From: CAMCXE01 sp046347475
GTDB lineage: Bacteria; Pseudomonadota; Gammaproteobacteria; Pseudomonadales; Cellvibrionaceae
Assembly (NCBI GenBank): GCA_046347475.1
Contig: JAXMGD010000001.1
Location: forward strand, 806,001 to 870,000
DNA: 64,000 nucleotides
Direction: 5' to 3'
In this document: piece after piece, positions 1 through 8,377 of the stretch
Layout of the letters: each line of letters begins with the position of its first letter
Numbering within the stretch: position 1 is the stretch's first letter
Notes under the pieces: generated by a model
Told to the model about the DNA's origin: nothing
Databases searched by the model: none
Seen by the model: only the letters and a program-made list of their open reading frames with translations
Translations under genes and position numbers: made by a program

Positions 1-1
1 C

Positions 2-562
2 CATCTGGGTTTATTCGCCAGCCCGCGGGCCTGGTGGATGTTAAGCAGCATGGGGTGTGATGCGGTTTATGTCTTGGATGGTGGTTTGCCCGCCTGGCTG
101 GCGGCGGGCCTGCCGACGGTGCAGCATTACAGCGCTGCAGCTGAACCGGGCAATTTTTCCGCTAACTACCGCGCGGATTATTTTGTTGATAAAACCCAGG
201 TGTTGGCCGCGCTGGAAAATCCCGCCCGGCGGATTTTAGATGCCCGCCCGGGCGGCCGCTTCGAGGGAACTCAGCCGGAGCCGCGCCCTGGGTTGCGCAG
301 TGGCCATATGCCTGGTGCCCTATCTCTGCCTTTTACCTCGGTACAAAATGCGGGGCATCTATTGGCGGCGGATGAATTAAGATCCCGCCTGGGGGCGCCA
401 ACCTCCTTGATTTGCAGTTGCGGATCGGGCGTGACCGCGTGTGTGCTGGCCTTGGCGGCTAGGGTTGCAGGTTTTAGTGACGTGGCGGTATACGATGGCA
501 GCTGGGCCGAGTGGGGCGATCCTCAGTGGCAGTTGCCTGTGGTGACGGGATCAGAGGCTTAA
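2..562 (+). CDS. sseA: 3-mercaptopyruvate sulfurtransferase, C-terminal part
   Basis: The reading frame is open to the left window edge, so this gene is cut at its 5' end. The first visible residues (SPRAWWMLSSMG, then VLDGGLPAW) match the end of the first rhodanese domain. The second rhodanese domain follows and carries the active-site loop CGSGVTA, the form typical of 3-mercaptopyruvate sulfurtransferases rather than the CRKGVTA loop of thiosulfate sulfurtransferases. Such enzymes move sulfur from 3-mercaptopyruvate to cyanide or thiol acceptors. The arginine-containing stretch LDARPGGRFEGTQPEPR before it is also typical of the SseA family. About a third of the protein is missing upstream. 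The next gene is 100 bases downstream on the same strand. Confidence 0.88.
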   Translation, partial: HLGLFASPRAWWMLSSMGCDAVYVLDGGLPAWLAAGLPTVQHYSAAAEPGNFSANYRADYFVDKTQVLAALENPARRILDARPGGRFEGTQPEPRPGLRSGHMPGALSLPFTSVQNAGHLLAADELRSRLGAPTSLICSCGSGVTACVLALAARVAGFSDVAVYDGSWAEWGDPQWQLPVVTGSEA

Positions 563-665
563 GCTAGTGCCCAATGGGTTTATGGGTGGCGAGTTTCATC
601 TATGCTGTGAGCTTGATTAGCCGCGCGGTGGAAGTTGAGCACCGCCATATTAAAAGGGGAACCGA

Positions 666-995
666 GTGAAAAAATTTCACCTAGCCATAGGTGTGGCGGA
701 TATAGCCGCCAGCGTTGAAGACTATTCCGAGCGTTTGCAGGCGCAGCCTGCGCTGGTAGTGCCGGGCGAATACGCCTTATGGCGCACGGCCCATTTGAAT
801 TTCTCCGTGCGTAAAGTTGCCGCTGACCAGGTGGGCCAGTTGCGCCACCTCGGCTGGGAAGACCCCCATGCAGAGGGCTTTAGTTGCAGTGAAGATTGCA
901 ATGGTGTGGGCTGGGAGCATTTTAATTTGCAGCAGCAATTAGACGAAATCGCTCTGGCGTGGCCCGGTTCCGTTAAAGGCTCGGGGCGTGTTTGA
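666..995 (+). CDS. small VOC/glyoxalase-family protein
   Basis: A 109-residue protein with the start of a vicinal-oxygen-chelate fold (KKFHLAIGVADIAASVEDYSERL) and the later strands LNFSVRK and WEHFNL. It starts at GTG; an AGGGGA ribosome-binding site lies about six bases upstream. VOC proteins are metal-dependent lyases, dioxygenases or resistance proteins. This one has one half-fold and would have to dimerise. The His near the N-terminus and the Glu in WEHF are plausible metal ligands, but the substrate cannot be read from the sequence. It resembles the ArsI/CadI-like subgroup in its opening motif; that subgroup assignment is a guess. Confidence 0.75.
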   Translation: MKKFHLAIGVADIAASVEDYSERLQAQPALVVPGEYALWRTAHLNFSVRKVAADQVGQLRHLGWEDPHAEGFSCSEDCNGVGWEHFNLQQQLDEIALAWPGSVKGSGRV

Positions 996-1093
996 TGCTC
1001 GTGCTGGCGCGCCGTTAAGGTGTCCGTGCCACAGATGCGGTTGACTCAAACGGAGGGCGGCATGACACTGGGCGCCTTTTTAGGAAGCTGGCC

Positions 1094-1615
1094 ATGACGT
1101 TAATCCTCGGTATAGATCCGGGCTCGCGCAAAACGGGCTACGGGATGATACTGCAGCAGGGCCAGCGCCTTACCTATTGCGCCAGTGGCGTCATCCGCCC
1201 GCCGCAAGATGCCCCTCTGAGCGAGCGGCTCAAAGTTATCTTCGACGGCATCGCACAGATCATTGCAGAACACAGTCCCACCCAGTTCGCAATAGAGCAA
1301 ATTTTTATGGCCAAAAACGCTTCCAGCGCCCTTAAGCTGGGGCAGGCCCGCGGCGTTGCGCTGCTGGCGGCCGCCTGCGCAGGGCTTAGCGTGCATGAGT
1401 ACGAAGCGCGCAAGGTCAAGCAGGCGGTAGTGGGCACGGGGGCGGCGGATAAAACCCAAGTGCAACACATGGTAAAAAGCCTGCTAAAACTGGCGGCATC
1501 CCCCCAGGAGGACGCCGCCGATGCACTGGCCGTGGCCATTTGCCACGCCAATAGTTTTCATTTAACGGCCCGTGTAGATCTAAGCGGGCGTTTCAGCCGA
1601 GGGCGTATGCGGTGA
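1094..1615 (+). CDS. ruvC: Holliday junction endonuclease RuvC
   Basis: 173 residues, the normal RuvC length. RuvC is the dimeric nuclease that resolves Holliday junctions together with RuvAB during recombinational repair. The four acidic catalytic residues of the RNase-H-like fold are all present: D8 in GIDPGSRKTGYG, E68 in FAIEQIF, and D140 and D143 in PQEDAADALAVAICH. The segment FMAKNASSALKLGQARG is the conserved junction-contacting region. The stop codon overlaps the ruvA start in a GTGA, so the two are translationally coupled. The usual upstream neighbour yebC is not present here. Confidence 0.97.
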   Translation: MTLILGIDPGSRKTGYGMILQQGQRLTYCASGVIRPPQDAPLSERLKVIFDGIAQIIAEHSPTQFAIEQIFMAKNASSALKLGQARGVALLAAACAGLSVHEYEARKVKQAVVGTGAADKTQVQHMVKSLLKLAASPQEDAADALAVAICHANSFHLTARVDLSGRFSRGRMR

Positions 1616-2232
1616 TAGGGCGTTTGACGGGCCGGTTAGTTGAAAAACAGCCGCCTCACTTAGTGATCGATGTACAGGGGGTAGGCTATGAACTGCTCGC
1701 CCCCATGACGACTTTTTATCAGCTGCCCGCCTTGGGGGAGGCTTTTAGCCTTTTCACCCATCTATCTATTAGCGAGTCAGCCCACCAGTTATTCGGCTTT
1801 GCCACCAGTGCCGACCGCAGTTTTTTTCGCCTGCTGATCAAGGTGACTGGGGTGGGGCCCAAAATGGCGTTAGCCATACTCTCTGCCATGGAGGCCCAGG
1901 AATGCGCCCAGTGCCTCCTGCAAAATAACCTAGTGGCTTTGGTGCGCATTCCTGGTGTGGGTAAAAAAACCGCTGAGCGGCTGGTGATTGAAATGCGAGA
2001 CCGCCTTAAAGACTGGGCGCCGCAACTTAGTACCAGCGCTCAAGCCACCCATAATGCACCGGCGGCCCAGGTGCTTAACGCCATGGTGGCGGAAGCCGAA
2101 AGTGCCCTGGTGGCCCTGGGTTATAAACCTGCCGAGGCCGCCAAAGCCATTGCTGCGGCTATGAAGCAGCAGGAGTTAACCCGCACAGAAGATGTGATAC
2201 GCGCTGTGCTGCGGGCCATGTCGCCAACCTAA
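1612..2232 (+). CDS. ruvA: Holliday junction branch-migration protein RuvA
   Basis: 206 residues. RuvA binds four-way junctions as a tetramer and recruits the RuvB motor. The N-terminal OB-fold (MIGRLTGRLVEKQPPHLVIDV) is followed by two helix-hairpin-helix motifs with the signatures VTGVGPKMALAIL and IPGVGKKTAERLVIEM, then a flexible linker and the RuvB-binding C-terminal domain (ALVALGYKPAEAAKAI). It starts at a GTG overlapping the ruvC stop by four bases, giving translational coupling. ruvB follows 27 bases later. Confidence 0.97.
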   Translation: MIGRLTGRLVEKQPPHLVIDVQGVGYELLAPMTTFYQLPALGEAFSLFTHLSISESAHQLFGFATSADRSFFRLLIKVTGVGPKMALAILSAMEAQECAQCLLQNNLVALVRIPGVGKKTAERLVIEMRDRLKDWAPQLSTSAQATHNAPAAQVLNAMVAEAESALVALGYKPAEAAKAIAAAMKQQELTRTEDVIRAVLRAMSPT

Positions 2233-2259
2233 TTCGCGCTGATTCAGCAAGGCCAATCT

Positions 2260-3288
2260 GTGATTGAACCCGACCGCCTCATTCAGGCCACCGCCTCGGC
2301 CAAAGACGAGCAATTCGACCGCGCCATCCGGCCGAAAACCCTGCAGGACTATATAGGCCAGCCTGCTGTGCGCGAGCAGATGGAGATATTTATCGGCGCC
2401 GCTCGCAAACGCGGTGAACCGCTGGATCACACCCTCGTGTTTGGCCCGCCGGGGCTCGGCAAAACCACCCTGGCCAACATAATCGCCGCCGAAATGGGGG
2501 TGGCTCTTAAATCCACCTCGGGCCCGGTGCTGGAGAAGGCGGGTGATCTGGCGGCCATAATGACTAACCTCGATCCCGGTGATGTGCTATTTATCGACGA
2601 GATCCACCGGCTAAGCCCCGTGGTGGAGGAGATCCTCTATCCCGCCATGGAGGACTATCAACTGGACATCATGATCGGCGATGGTCCCGCCGCGCGCTCC
2701 ATTAAACTCGATTTGCCCCCCTTTACACTGGTGGGCGCCACCACCCGGGCAGGCTTGTTAACCTCGCCGCTGCGGGATCGCTTCGGCATAGTGCAGCGCT
2801 TGGAGTTTTATTCAGTGCCAGATCTGGCGACCATTGTCGAGCGTTCAGCTCGCTTATTGGGTGTGCCAGTGGATGCCGATGGTGCTTTAGAGATTGCCAA
2901 GCGCGCGCGGGGTACCCCGCGTATCGCCAACCGTCTGCTGCGCAGGGTGCGCGACTTTGCCGAGGTGCGTCACACGGGCAGTGTCACCGCTTCGGTGGCA
3001 GATCAAGCGCTGAATCTACTTAACGTGGATGCCTGTGGGTTTGATCATATGGATCGGCGTTTGCTGTTAACCCTCATCGAGAAATTCTCCGGTGGGCCAG
3101 TCGGCGTTGATTCTCTTGCAGCAGCCATTAGCGAAGAGCGCGACACCATCGAGGATGTGTTGGAGCCCTATCTTATCCAGCAGGGCTATCTAGTGCGCAC
3201 GCCCAGAGGCCGCCAGGCAACGGCTTTGGCGTATGCCCATTTTGATTGCGTAATGCCCAGGCGTTTGCGCCAGGACGAGCTTTTTTAG
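2260..3288 (+). CDS. ruvB: Holliday junction helicase RuvB
   Basis: 342 residues, full length. RuvB is the hexameric AAA+ ATPase that drives branch migration. Visible motifs are Walker A GPPGLGKTT (about residues 62-70), Walker B LFIDEIHRL (about 110-118), sensor 1 in LVGATTRAGLL, the arginine-finger segment SPLRDRFG, and the C-terminal winged helix containing PRGRQATALAY. The start is GTG at 2260, giving MIEPDRLI, which matches the family N-terminus. It is the last gene of the ruvCAB group. About 130 bases separate it from tolQ, without the ybgC gene that many relatives carry there. Confidence 0.97.
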   Translation: MIEPDRLIQATASAKDEQFDRAIRPKTLQDYIGQPAVREQMEIFIGAARKRGEPLDHTLVFGPPGLGKTTLANIIAAEMGVALKSTSGPVLEKAGDLAAIMTNLDPGDVLFIDEIHRLSPVVEEILYPAMEDYQLDIMIGDGPAARSIKLDLPPFTLVGATTRAGLLTSPLRDRFGIVQRLEFYSVPDLATIVERSARLLGVPVDADGALEIAKRARGTPRIANRLLRRVRDFAEVRHTGSVTASVADQALNLLNVDACGFDHMDRRLLLTLIEKFSGGPVGVDSLAAAISEERDTIEDVLEPYLIQQGYLVRTPRGRQATALAYAHFDCVMPRRLRQDELF

Positions 3289-3344
3289 TGCCTTGAGTGC
3301 GGGGGCCAGCGAGGGCTAGGTGTTTTTGTGGACCCAGTCCGCAA

Positions 3345-3377
3345 AACATAGTGCTATGCACAACATAGTGCTATCAT
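3345..3377 (+). promoter_or_regulatory. direct repeat in the tolQ upstream region, possible promoter
   Basis: A 13-base sequence, AACATAGTGCTAT, occurs at 3345-3357 and again at 3362-3374, 17 bases apart. The second copy runs into TATCAT, a fair -10 hexamer about 45 bases before the tolQ start. It may be a promoter with a doubled operator half-site. No regulator is known to me for this sequence. Confidence 0.3.
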
Positions 3378-3421
3378 GCCGCCGCTTTTTTTGGGCCCCA
3401 GTTTAGTGAGGGGCTTAAGTG

Positions 3422-4135
3422 ATGTTAACTTGGAATTCCCGCCACATGCCTGAACAAGAACCCTTATCCATTCTGCATCTCATTTTTGGTGCAGGCCCTG
3501 TTGTGTTGGCCGTTATGGGTATTTTATTTAGCGCTTCCGTCATCTCGTGGATCGTGATCTTTCAGCGAGCCATCTACCAAAACAAGGCGTCGCGCGATTT
3601 CGTGGAGTTTGAACGGCAGTTTTGGTCCGGTATTGATCTCACACAGTTATACCGTCAGGGCAACAACAAGGCCGCCGATGGCACGGCAGAGGGTATCGAA
3701 AGTATTTTTCGCTCTGGTTTCAAAGAATTCACCCGCCTTCGCCAGCAGGCCGGGGTCGATGCAGACGCTGTCATGGAAGGCGCCCAGCGCGCCATGCGTG
3801 TAGCCGTTGCAAAAGAGCAGGAAAAACTGGAGACAGGCTTGCCCTTTCTGGCCAGTGTTGCCTCAGTAAGTCCCTATATAGGTTTATTTGGAACGGTGTG
3901 GGGAATTCTAAACTCCTTCCGCGGTCTGGCAACCCAGGCTCAGGCCACGATTGCCACCGTAGCGCCCGGTATTTCCGAGGCTCTAGTGGCCACTGCAATA
4001 GGCCTATTCGCTGCCATACCGGCCGTACTTGCCTATAACCGCTTTGCCGCCAAAGCCGAAACCATTAGCTCCAACTACACCACCTTCGCGGAAGAATTGT
4101 CCTCCATTCTGCACCGCCAGGCTCACGCCCGCTAA
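3422..4135 (+). CDS. tolQ: Tol-Pal system proton channel subunit TolQ
   Basis: 237 residues in the ATG form; an alternative GTG lies one codon upstream. GAGGGG at 3408-3413 is eight bases before the ATG. TolQ, an inner-membrane protein of the MotA/TolQ/ExbB family, forms with TolR the proton-driven motor that energises TolA and pulls in the outer membrane at division. The first membrane helix is about residues 18-42 (PVVLAVMGILFSASVISWIVIF). The conserved pair of helices lies near the C-terminus (SVSPYIGLFGTVWGILNSF and ISEALVATAIGLFAAIPAV). It leads a contiguous tolQRAB-pal-cpoB block. Confidence 0.96.
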   Translation: MLTWNSRHMPEQEPLSILHLIFGAGPVVLAVMGILFSASVISWIVIFQRAIYQNKASRDFVEFERQFWSGIDLTQLYRQGNNKAADGTAEGIESIFRSGFKEFTRLRQQAGVDADAVMEGAQRAMRVAVAKEQEKLETGLPFLASVASVSPYIGLFGTVWGILNSFRGLATQAQATIATVAPGISEALVATAIGLFAAIPAVLAYNRFAAKAETISSNYTTFAEELSSILHRQAHAR

Positions 4136-4150
4136 GGGGCCGAAATCGCT

Positions 4151-4594
4151 ATGGCAGCAGTAGTGAAAGGCGGTAAACGCAAAAAGCCGATGGCCGAAAT
4201 TAATGTGGTGCCCTACATCGACGTCATGTTGGTGCTGCTGGTCATTTTCATGATTACCGCACCCATGCTGACGCAGGGCGTTAAGGTGGAATTACCCAAG
4301 GCCGCCGCCAAACCTGTCGATGCCAAAAAAGATGTTATTAATGTGGGAGTTAAAAAAGACGGCTCCTATTGGTTGGATGTAGGTAAAGAGGCGGCCGAGG
4401 CCGGTGGTACACAAATGCCTTTAGCTGACATTAAGCAAAAGGTTGCTATTTTGCTCAACGCAGATCCAGCAACACCTGTTTTGGTGCGCGGGGACAAAGC
4501 GGTTGAGTACGGTGTAGTGGTTACCTTGATGGCTGAATTGCAACAAGCGGGAGCAAAATCAGTGGGCTTAGTTACGGATCCTAATAGTCAATAA
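4151..4594 (+). CDS. tolR: Tol-Pal system protein TolR
   Basis: 147 residues, ExbD/TolR family. One N-terminal membrane helix carries the proton-path aspartate in the signature AEINVVPYIDVMLVLLVIFM, followed by a periplasmic domain (VELPKAAAKPVDAKKDVINV to the C-terminus). It partners TolQ in the proton channel. The protein begins 15 bases after tolQ, and tolA follows after three bases, so it is clearly in the same operon. No unusual features are seen. Confidence 0.96.
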   Translation: MAAVVKGGKRKKPMAEINVVPYIDVMLVLLVIFMITAPMLTQGVKVELPKAAAKPVDAKKDVINVGVKKDGSYWLDVGKEAAEAGGTQMPLADIKQKVAILLNADPATPVLVRGDKAVEYGVVVTLMAELQQAGAKSVGLVTDPNSQ

Positions 4595-4597
4595 ACT

Positions 4598-5509
4598 ATG
4601 TCCGATGCTGTACGCAAGAATGCACTTCCAACCCTCGCAAGCCTAACGCTTCATCTTGGGTTGTTAGGGGCGCTTTATTACTGGGAAACCCATCGCGATC
4701 CACCGCCCAAGGTTGTGGACGTTCAGGTGATAGAAGCGAAGTTGGTGGCATTAAAAACTAAAACCAAAGTAGCTCATCAAGAAGACACGCGCAAAATTAA
4801 CAAAGTAGAAGTCTCGCAAGCGGTAGAGAAAGAGCAAGACATAAAAAATCGCCAAGAAGAAGATCGCAAGGCGGCAGCAGAAAAGTTATCTGAAGAAACG
4901 CAAAAAAAAGCTCAGCAAGAAGCGCAGCGTAAAGAGCAGGAGGCCAAGGTAGAAGAAGAGTTGGCGCTTAAACGTAAGAAAGAAGAAGAAAAGGAAAAGG
5001 AAAAAGAAGCCAAAGAAAAGGCCGAGGCAGAAGCAAAAGCCGCTGAGGATAAGCGTAAAGCTGAAGAATTGGCTGCCAAAGCCCAGGAAGAAAAGCGCAA
5101 ATCTTTAGAAGATAAAATTCGCAAAGAGCAGCAAGCGGAAAAAAAGAAACAAGAGCTGTTGAAGCTTAAACAGGCTCAGGAGCGGCAAATCCGTGCTGAG
5201 CAAGCCGAGGAGGCGGCTAATTCATATCTGGCCATGATCAAGGATCGTATTGAGCGCAAATGGAACCGACCGCCGTCGGCGCGCAATGGCATGGCCTGCG
5301 TGTTACACATCTCAATTGTGCCCACGGGGCGCATAGTGGATGTTGATGTGGTGAAAAGTAGTGGCAGCGAAGAATTTGATCGCTCGGCGGAACAAGCGGT
5401 GCGTGCTGTAGAACAATTTAAAGAATTGCAAGGTATGGATCCTGATCTGTTTGAGCAGGATTTTCGTGAGTTGGAAATATTATTTAGACCCGAGGATTTA
5501 AGGCAGTGA
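4598..5509 (+). CDS. tolA: Tol-Pal system protein TolA
   Basis: 303 residues with the three-part TolA layout. A short cytoplasmic tail and one membrane helix (about residues 12-29) come first. A long Lys/Glu/Ala-rich coiled-coil rod (about 60-205) spans the periplasm. The globular C-terminal domain (about 208-303, with SYLAMIKDRIERKWNRPP and SSGSEEFDRSAEQAVRAV) contacts TolB and Pal. TolA transmits energy from TolQR to the outer membrane. The rod is rich in AAA and GAA codons. It overlaps the tolB start by four bases (GTGA). Confidence 0.96.
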   Translation: MSDAVRKNALPTLASLTLHLGLLGALYYWETHRDPPPKVVDVQVIEAKLVALKTKTKVAHQEDTRKINKVEVSQAVEKEQDIKNRQEEDRKAAAEKLSEETQKKAQQEAQRKEQEAKVEEELALKRKKEEEKEKEKEAKEKAEAEAKAAEDKRKAEELAAKAQEEKRKSLEDKIRKEQQAEKKKQELLKLKQAQERQIRAEQAEEAANSYLAMIKDRIERKWNRPPSARNGMACVLHISIVPTGRIVDVDVVKSSGSEEFDRSAEQAVRAVEQFKELQGMDPDLFEQDFRELEILFRPEDLRQ

Positions 5510-6783
5510 GATTAATTGTCGCTCTATTTTTAAGCTGGATAACGCTGTCGGCCCACGCGTTATTAACAGTTGAAATTACCAAAGGTACCGGTAAGCCTAC
5601 GCCTATTGCGGTCGTGCCTTTTGGTAATACCAACGGTCTTCCGGAAGATATTCAGCAAATTGTCTCGGCTGATTTAGATCGCAGCGGTTTGTTCCAAACT
5701 ATTCCTAAGGGGGAAATGCTCTCTCAGCCCACCACGCAAAAAGAGGTCTATTTCCGCGATTGGCAGCGCTTAAAAGTGTCCTACGTGGTAATTGGCTCTA
5801 TGAGCATGTCGCCTGATGGTCGTTATGCTTTGCATTTTGAGCTGTATGACGTGTTATCGAGCCGACAAGTATTTAGCGGTAATACGGTCGGGCAGGTTAG
5901 CCAGTTGCGCGACATAGCCCATGCTGTCAGTGATGCGGTTTTTGAAAAAATTACAGGAATCCCTGGAATTTTTTCAACCAAGATGGTTTATGTGGAGGAT
6001 CTTGGATATTCAGGCCCAGGCCGCTATAGATTAGTATTTGCAGATATCGATGGCGCCCGCGAGCGCGTGCTGCAGGCATCGAAATTGCCAATACTTTCAC
6101 CTGTCTGGTCTCATCGTGGTGATAAAATTGCATACGTTTCATTTGAAACTACGCGTCCAGCGATTTATATTATGGACCTTGCGACTGGGCGCAAAACTCA
6201 AATGACTAATTTCCCCGGTTTAAATGGTGCACCTGCGTTTTCACCGGATGACACACGTTTAGCAATGTGTTTGTCGAAGGACGGCAACCCAGAAATATAT
6301 GTCATGAATATTGCTACTCGTCAGTTGCAACGAATTACAGACCATTTTGGTATTGATCATGAGCCTGCGTTTTCGGCGGATGGTCGTTCGGTATTGTTTA
6401 CATCAAGTCGCGGCGGTAGTCCGCAGATATATCAGGTTGATTTGGCCAGTGGCCGCCCTGAACGAGTGACATTTGACGGTGAATATAATGCTCGCCCTCG
6501 TGTAACACCCGATGGCAAAAGTATTGTGATGGTTCACCGTGATAAAGGCATCTTTCATATCGCCTCTCAAGATCTGAAGACGGGTGATATGCGGATATTG
6601 ACGGAAACTTTGTTAGATGAATCGCCTAGCGTAGCTCCCAACGGCGCCATGTTGTTGTATGCTACGCAGCAGCAAGGTAAAGGAGTGCTCGGCGCAGTCT
6701 CTATGGACGCTGGCGTGAAATTTACAATGCCGTCAAGACAAGGTGATGTACGCGAACCTGCGTGGTCACCATTTTTGAAATGA
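5506..6783 (+). CDS. tolB: Tol-Pal system periplasmic beta-propeller TolB
   Basis: 425 residues starting at a GTG that overlaps the tolA stop. A cleavable signal peptide (about residues 1-18, ending SAHA) is followed by the N-terminal TolA-binding domain (about 20-155), then a six-bladed propeller. Its blades carry repeated motifs such as SPVWSHRGDKIAYVSF, APAFSPDDTRLAMCLS, EPAFSADGRSVLFTSS and EPAWSPF. TolB lies in the periplasm and alternates between Pal and TolA. Length and layout match the family. Confidence 0.97.
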   Translation: MRLIVALFLSWITLSAHALLTVEITKGTGKPTPIAVVPFGNTNGLPEDIQQIVSADLDRSGLFQTIPKGEMLSQPTTQKEVYFRDWQRLKVSYVVIGSMSMSPDGRYALHFELYDVLSSRQVFSGNTVGQVSQLRDIAHAVSDAVFEKITGIPGIFSTKMVYVEDLGYSGPGRYRLVFADIDGARERVLQASKLPILSPVWSHRGDKIAYVSFETTRPAIYIMDLATGRKTQMTNFPGLNGAPAFSPDDTRLAMCLSKDGNPEIYVMNIATRQLQRITDHFGIDHEPAFSADGRSVLFTSSRGGSPQIYQVDLASGRPERVTFDGEYNARPRVTPDGKSIVMVHRDKGIFHIASQDLKTGDMRILTETLLDESPSVAPNGAMLLYATQQQGKGVLGAVSMDAGVKFTMPSRQGDVREPAWSPFLK

Positions 6784-6829
6784 TGAGTTAAATTCAACTC
6801 GTAAAACCTGTTCACTTGGGAGTGATAAA

Positions 6830-7315
6830 ATGTTAAACACTTTTAAAACCGTATTTGCCCTGATCGCTGTATTGGGTTTGTTGAGCGGCTGTTCTTCAAG
6901 CAAGAAAAAGCAAGAGTCTACTGCTCCTGCTGCTGCTACTGCTGAAGCTCCAGTTTCTTCAGGCGCTAACCTGGACGCTCTTAAAGCTGCTGCTGACGCT
7001 GCTGGCAACGTGTTCTACTTCGAGTTCGATTCATTCGTGTTGACCGAACAAACTCGTGCTGCTCTGCTTGCTCACGCTGAGTACTTAAAAGCCGCTCCAC
7101 GTTCAATCCGCTTAGAAGGTCACGCTGATGAGCGCGGCAGCCGTGAATACAACATGGCTCTTGGCGAGAAGCGTGCTGCTGCTGTTAAAGACTTTTTGGC
7201 TTCTCAAGGCGTAAGCTCTGCGGTTGAAGTTGTTAGCTTCGGTGAAGAGCAACCTGCTGAGAAAGGCCACTCAGAAACTTCTTGGTCTAAAAACCGTCGC
7301 GTAGAACTGAAGTAA
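6830..7315 (+). CDS. pal: peptidoglycan-associated lipoprotein Pal
   Basis: 161 residues. The signal peptide ends in a lipobox LLSGC with the lipidated cysteine at residue 21. An Ala-rich linker leads to an OmpA-like peptidoglycan-binding domain (about 60-161) with YFEFDSFVL, LEGHADERGSREYNMALGEKRA and the terminal SWSKNRRVELK. The LEGHADERGS loop contains the residues that contact meso-diaminopimelate. Pal tethers the outer membrane to the cell wall and is the final target of the Tol motor. Strong codon bias (nearly all Ala as GCT, Arg as CGT or CGC) and the GGGAGTG ribosome-binding site suggest high expression. Confidence 0.97.
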   Translation: MLNTFKTVFALIAVLGLLSGCSSSKKKQESTAPAAATAEAPVSSGANLDALKAAADAAGNVFYFEFDSFVLTEQTRAALLAHAEYLKAAPRSIRLEGHADERGSREYNMALGEKRAAAVKDFLASQGVSSAVEVVSFGEEQPAEKGHSETSWSKNRRVELK

Positions 7316-7328
7316 GTTTTTAACTCGC

Positions 7329-8279
7329 ATGTTGAAATCCTCCCTCGCTGCCATCCTCGTGATGGCAGTTAGCAGCGCCGCAATAGCCAAGGTTGAAGTA
7401 ATCGATTCAGAACCGGTTTCTTCACCTGGCGCGGTGACTGTTTATCCTGGCCCAGCTCCGAGCGCCGCGCCCTCCGTGTCGTCGCGCGTGGCTACTGGCT
7501 CGTCTGACTATTCTCAAATCCAAGCGATGCAGGAAGAAATTCAGCAGTTGCGCGGATTGGTTGAGCAGCAGGCCAACGATATCAAGCGACTTAAATCTCA
7601 GCGTGAAGAGGACTATATGGACTTGGATCGCCGAATAAGTGCGTTGAGTAAGGGAGGAGCATCAACAGCTTCGCATGGGAATGATGAATCGCCCTTAGGT
7701 GATAAGAAATCTTCTCTAGCGGAAAAAAAAAGCCTCAAAAAAGACCCAGCCAGCAACCCAAGCCTCTCCAGCGAAGTCGCTGAAGAAGCGGTAGCGGATG
7801 CGGGGGTAGTTTCTTCTGCAGCGGTGAGTTTACCCGCAAAAAAGGGCCGCGTACTGGAAGACGATGTAGCTGATAGTGCCGCTTCTGGCACTTCGGCTGA
7901 TGCGAGTGCCGATGAATTTACGGTATACAGCTCTGCATTAAATCTAATTGTAAAATCCAAAGACTATGATGGCGGCATCGCCGCTATGAATAAGTATTTG
8001 GCGCAATTTCCTAAAGGAAAATATGCGCCCAACGCGCTTTTTTGGGTCGGCAGTGCATATCAAAGCCAGAATAAACCCGAGAAAGCCATTGAGTCCTACG
8101 AGCGCATGATCAAGCGCTATCCTAAAGAAGTAAAATCAGACGAGGCCCGGTTGCGACTGGCGCGAGTGTATTATCAGCGCGGCGATAAAGAAGAAGCCCG
8201 TGTCGTACTGGACGAGATTGTCGAGGGTGGTGGACCCCAAGCCAAAGCCGCACAAGACATGCTGAGTAAAAATTTCTAA
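7329..8279 (+). CDS. cpoB: cell division coordinator CpoB (YbgF)
   Basis: 316 residues. A signal peptide (about 1-20, ending AIAK) is followed by a trimerising coiled coil (about 62-108, IQAMQEEIQQLRGLVEQQ). A low-complexity Ser/Ala/Lys linker and a C-terminal TPR domain come next (about 198-316, YSSALNLIVKSKDYDGGIAAM and FWVGSAYQSQNKPEKAIESYERM). CpoB binds TolA in the periplasm and coordinates outer-membrane constriction with peptidoglycan synthesis by PBP1B. It ends the tol-pal operon. The linker (about 110-190) is longer than in E. coli, and I saw no terminator downstream. Confidence 0.94.
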   Translation: MLKSSLAAILVMAVSSAAIAKVEVIDSEPVSSPGAVTVYPGPAPSAAPSVSSRVATGSSDYSQIQAMQEEIQQLRGLVEQQANDIKRLKSQREEDYMDLDRRISALSKGGASTASHGNDESPLGDKKSSLAEKKSLKKDPASNPSLSSEVAEEAVADAGVVSSAAVSLPAKKGRVLEDDVADSAASGTSADASADEFTVYSSALNLIVKSKDYDGGIAAMNKYLAQFPKGKYAPNALFWVGSAYQSQNKPEKAIESYERMIKRYPKEVKSDEARLRLARVYYQRGDKEEARVVLDEIVEGGGPQAKAAQDMLSKNF

Positions 8280-8377
8280 TTGCTGGGCATCACCAAATAG
8301 TCCAAGTGCTATTGTGCTTCGCTTCTATGCCGTCTAAGGTTTGCCCACTTGTTTCGTTGGTATAGGCGGGTTTAAAA

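Noticed and set aside
1100..1551. Antisense frames of 122 and 125 codons inside ruvC
   Set aside because: Shadows of a clearly conserved gene with intact catalytic residues.
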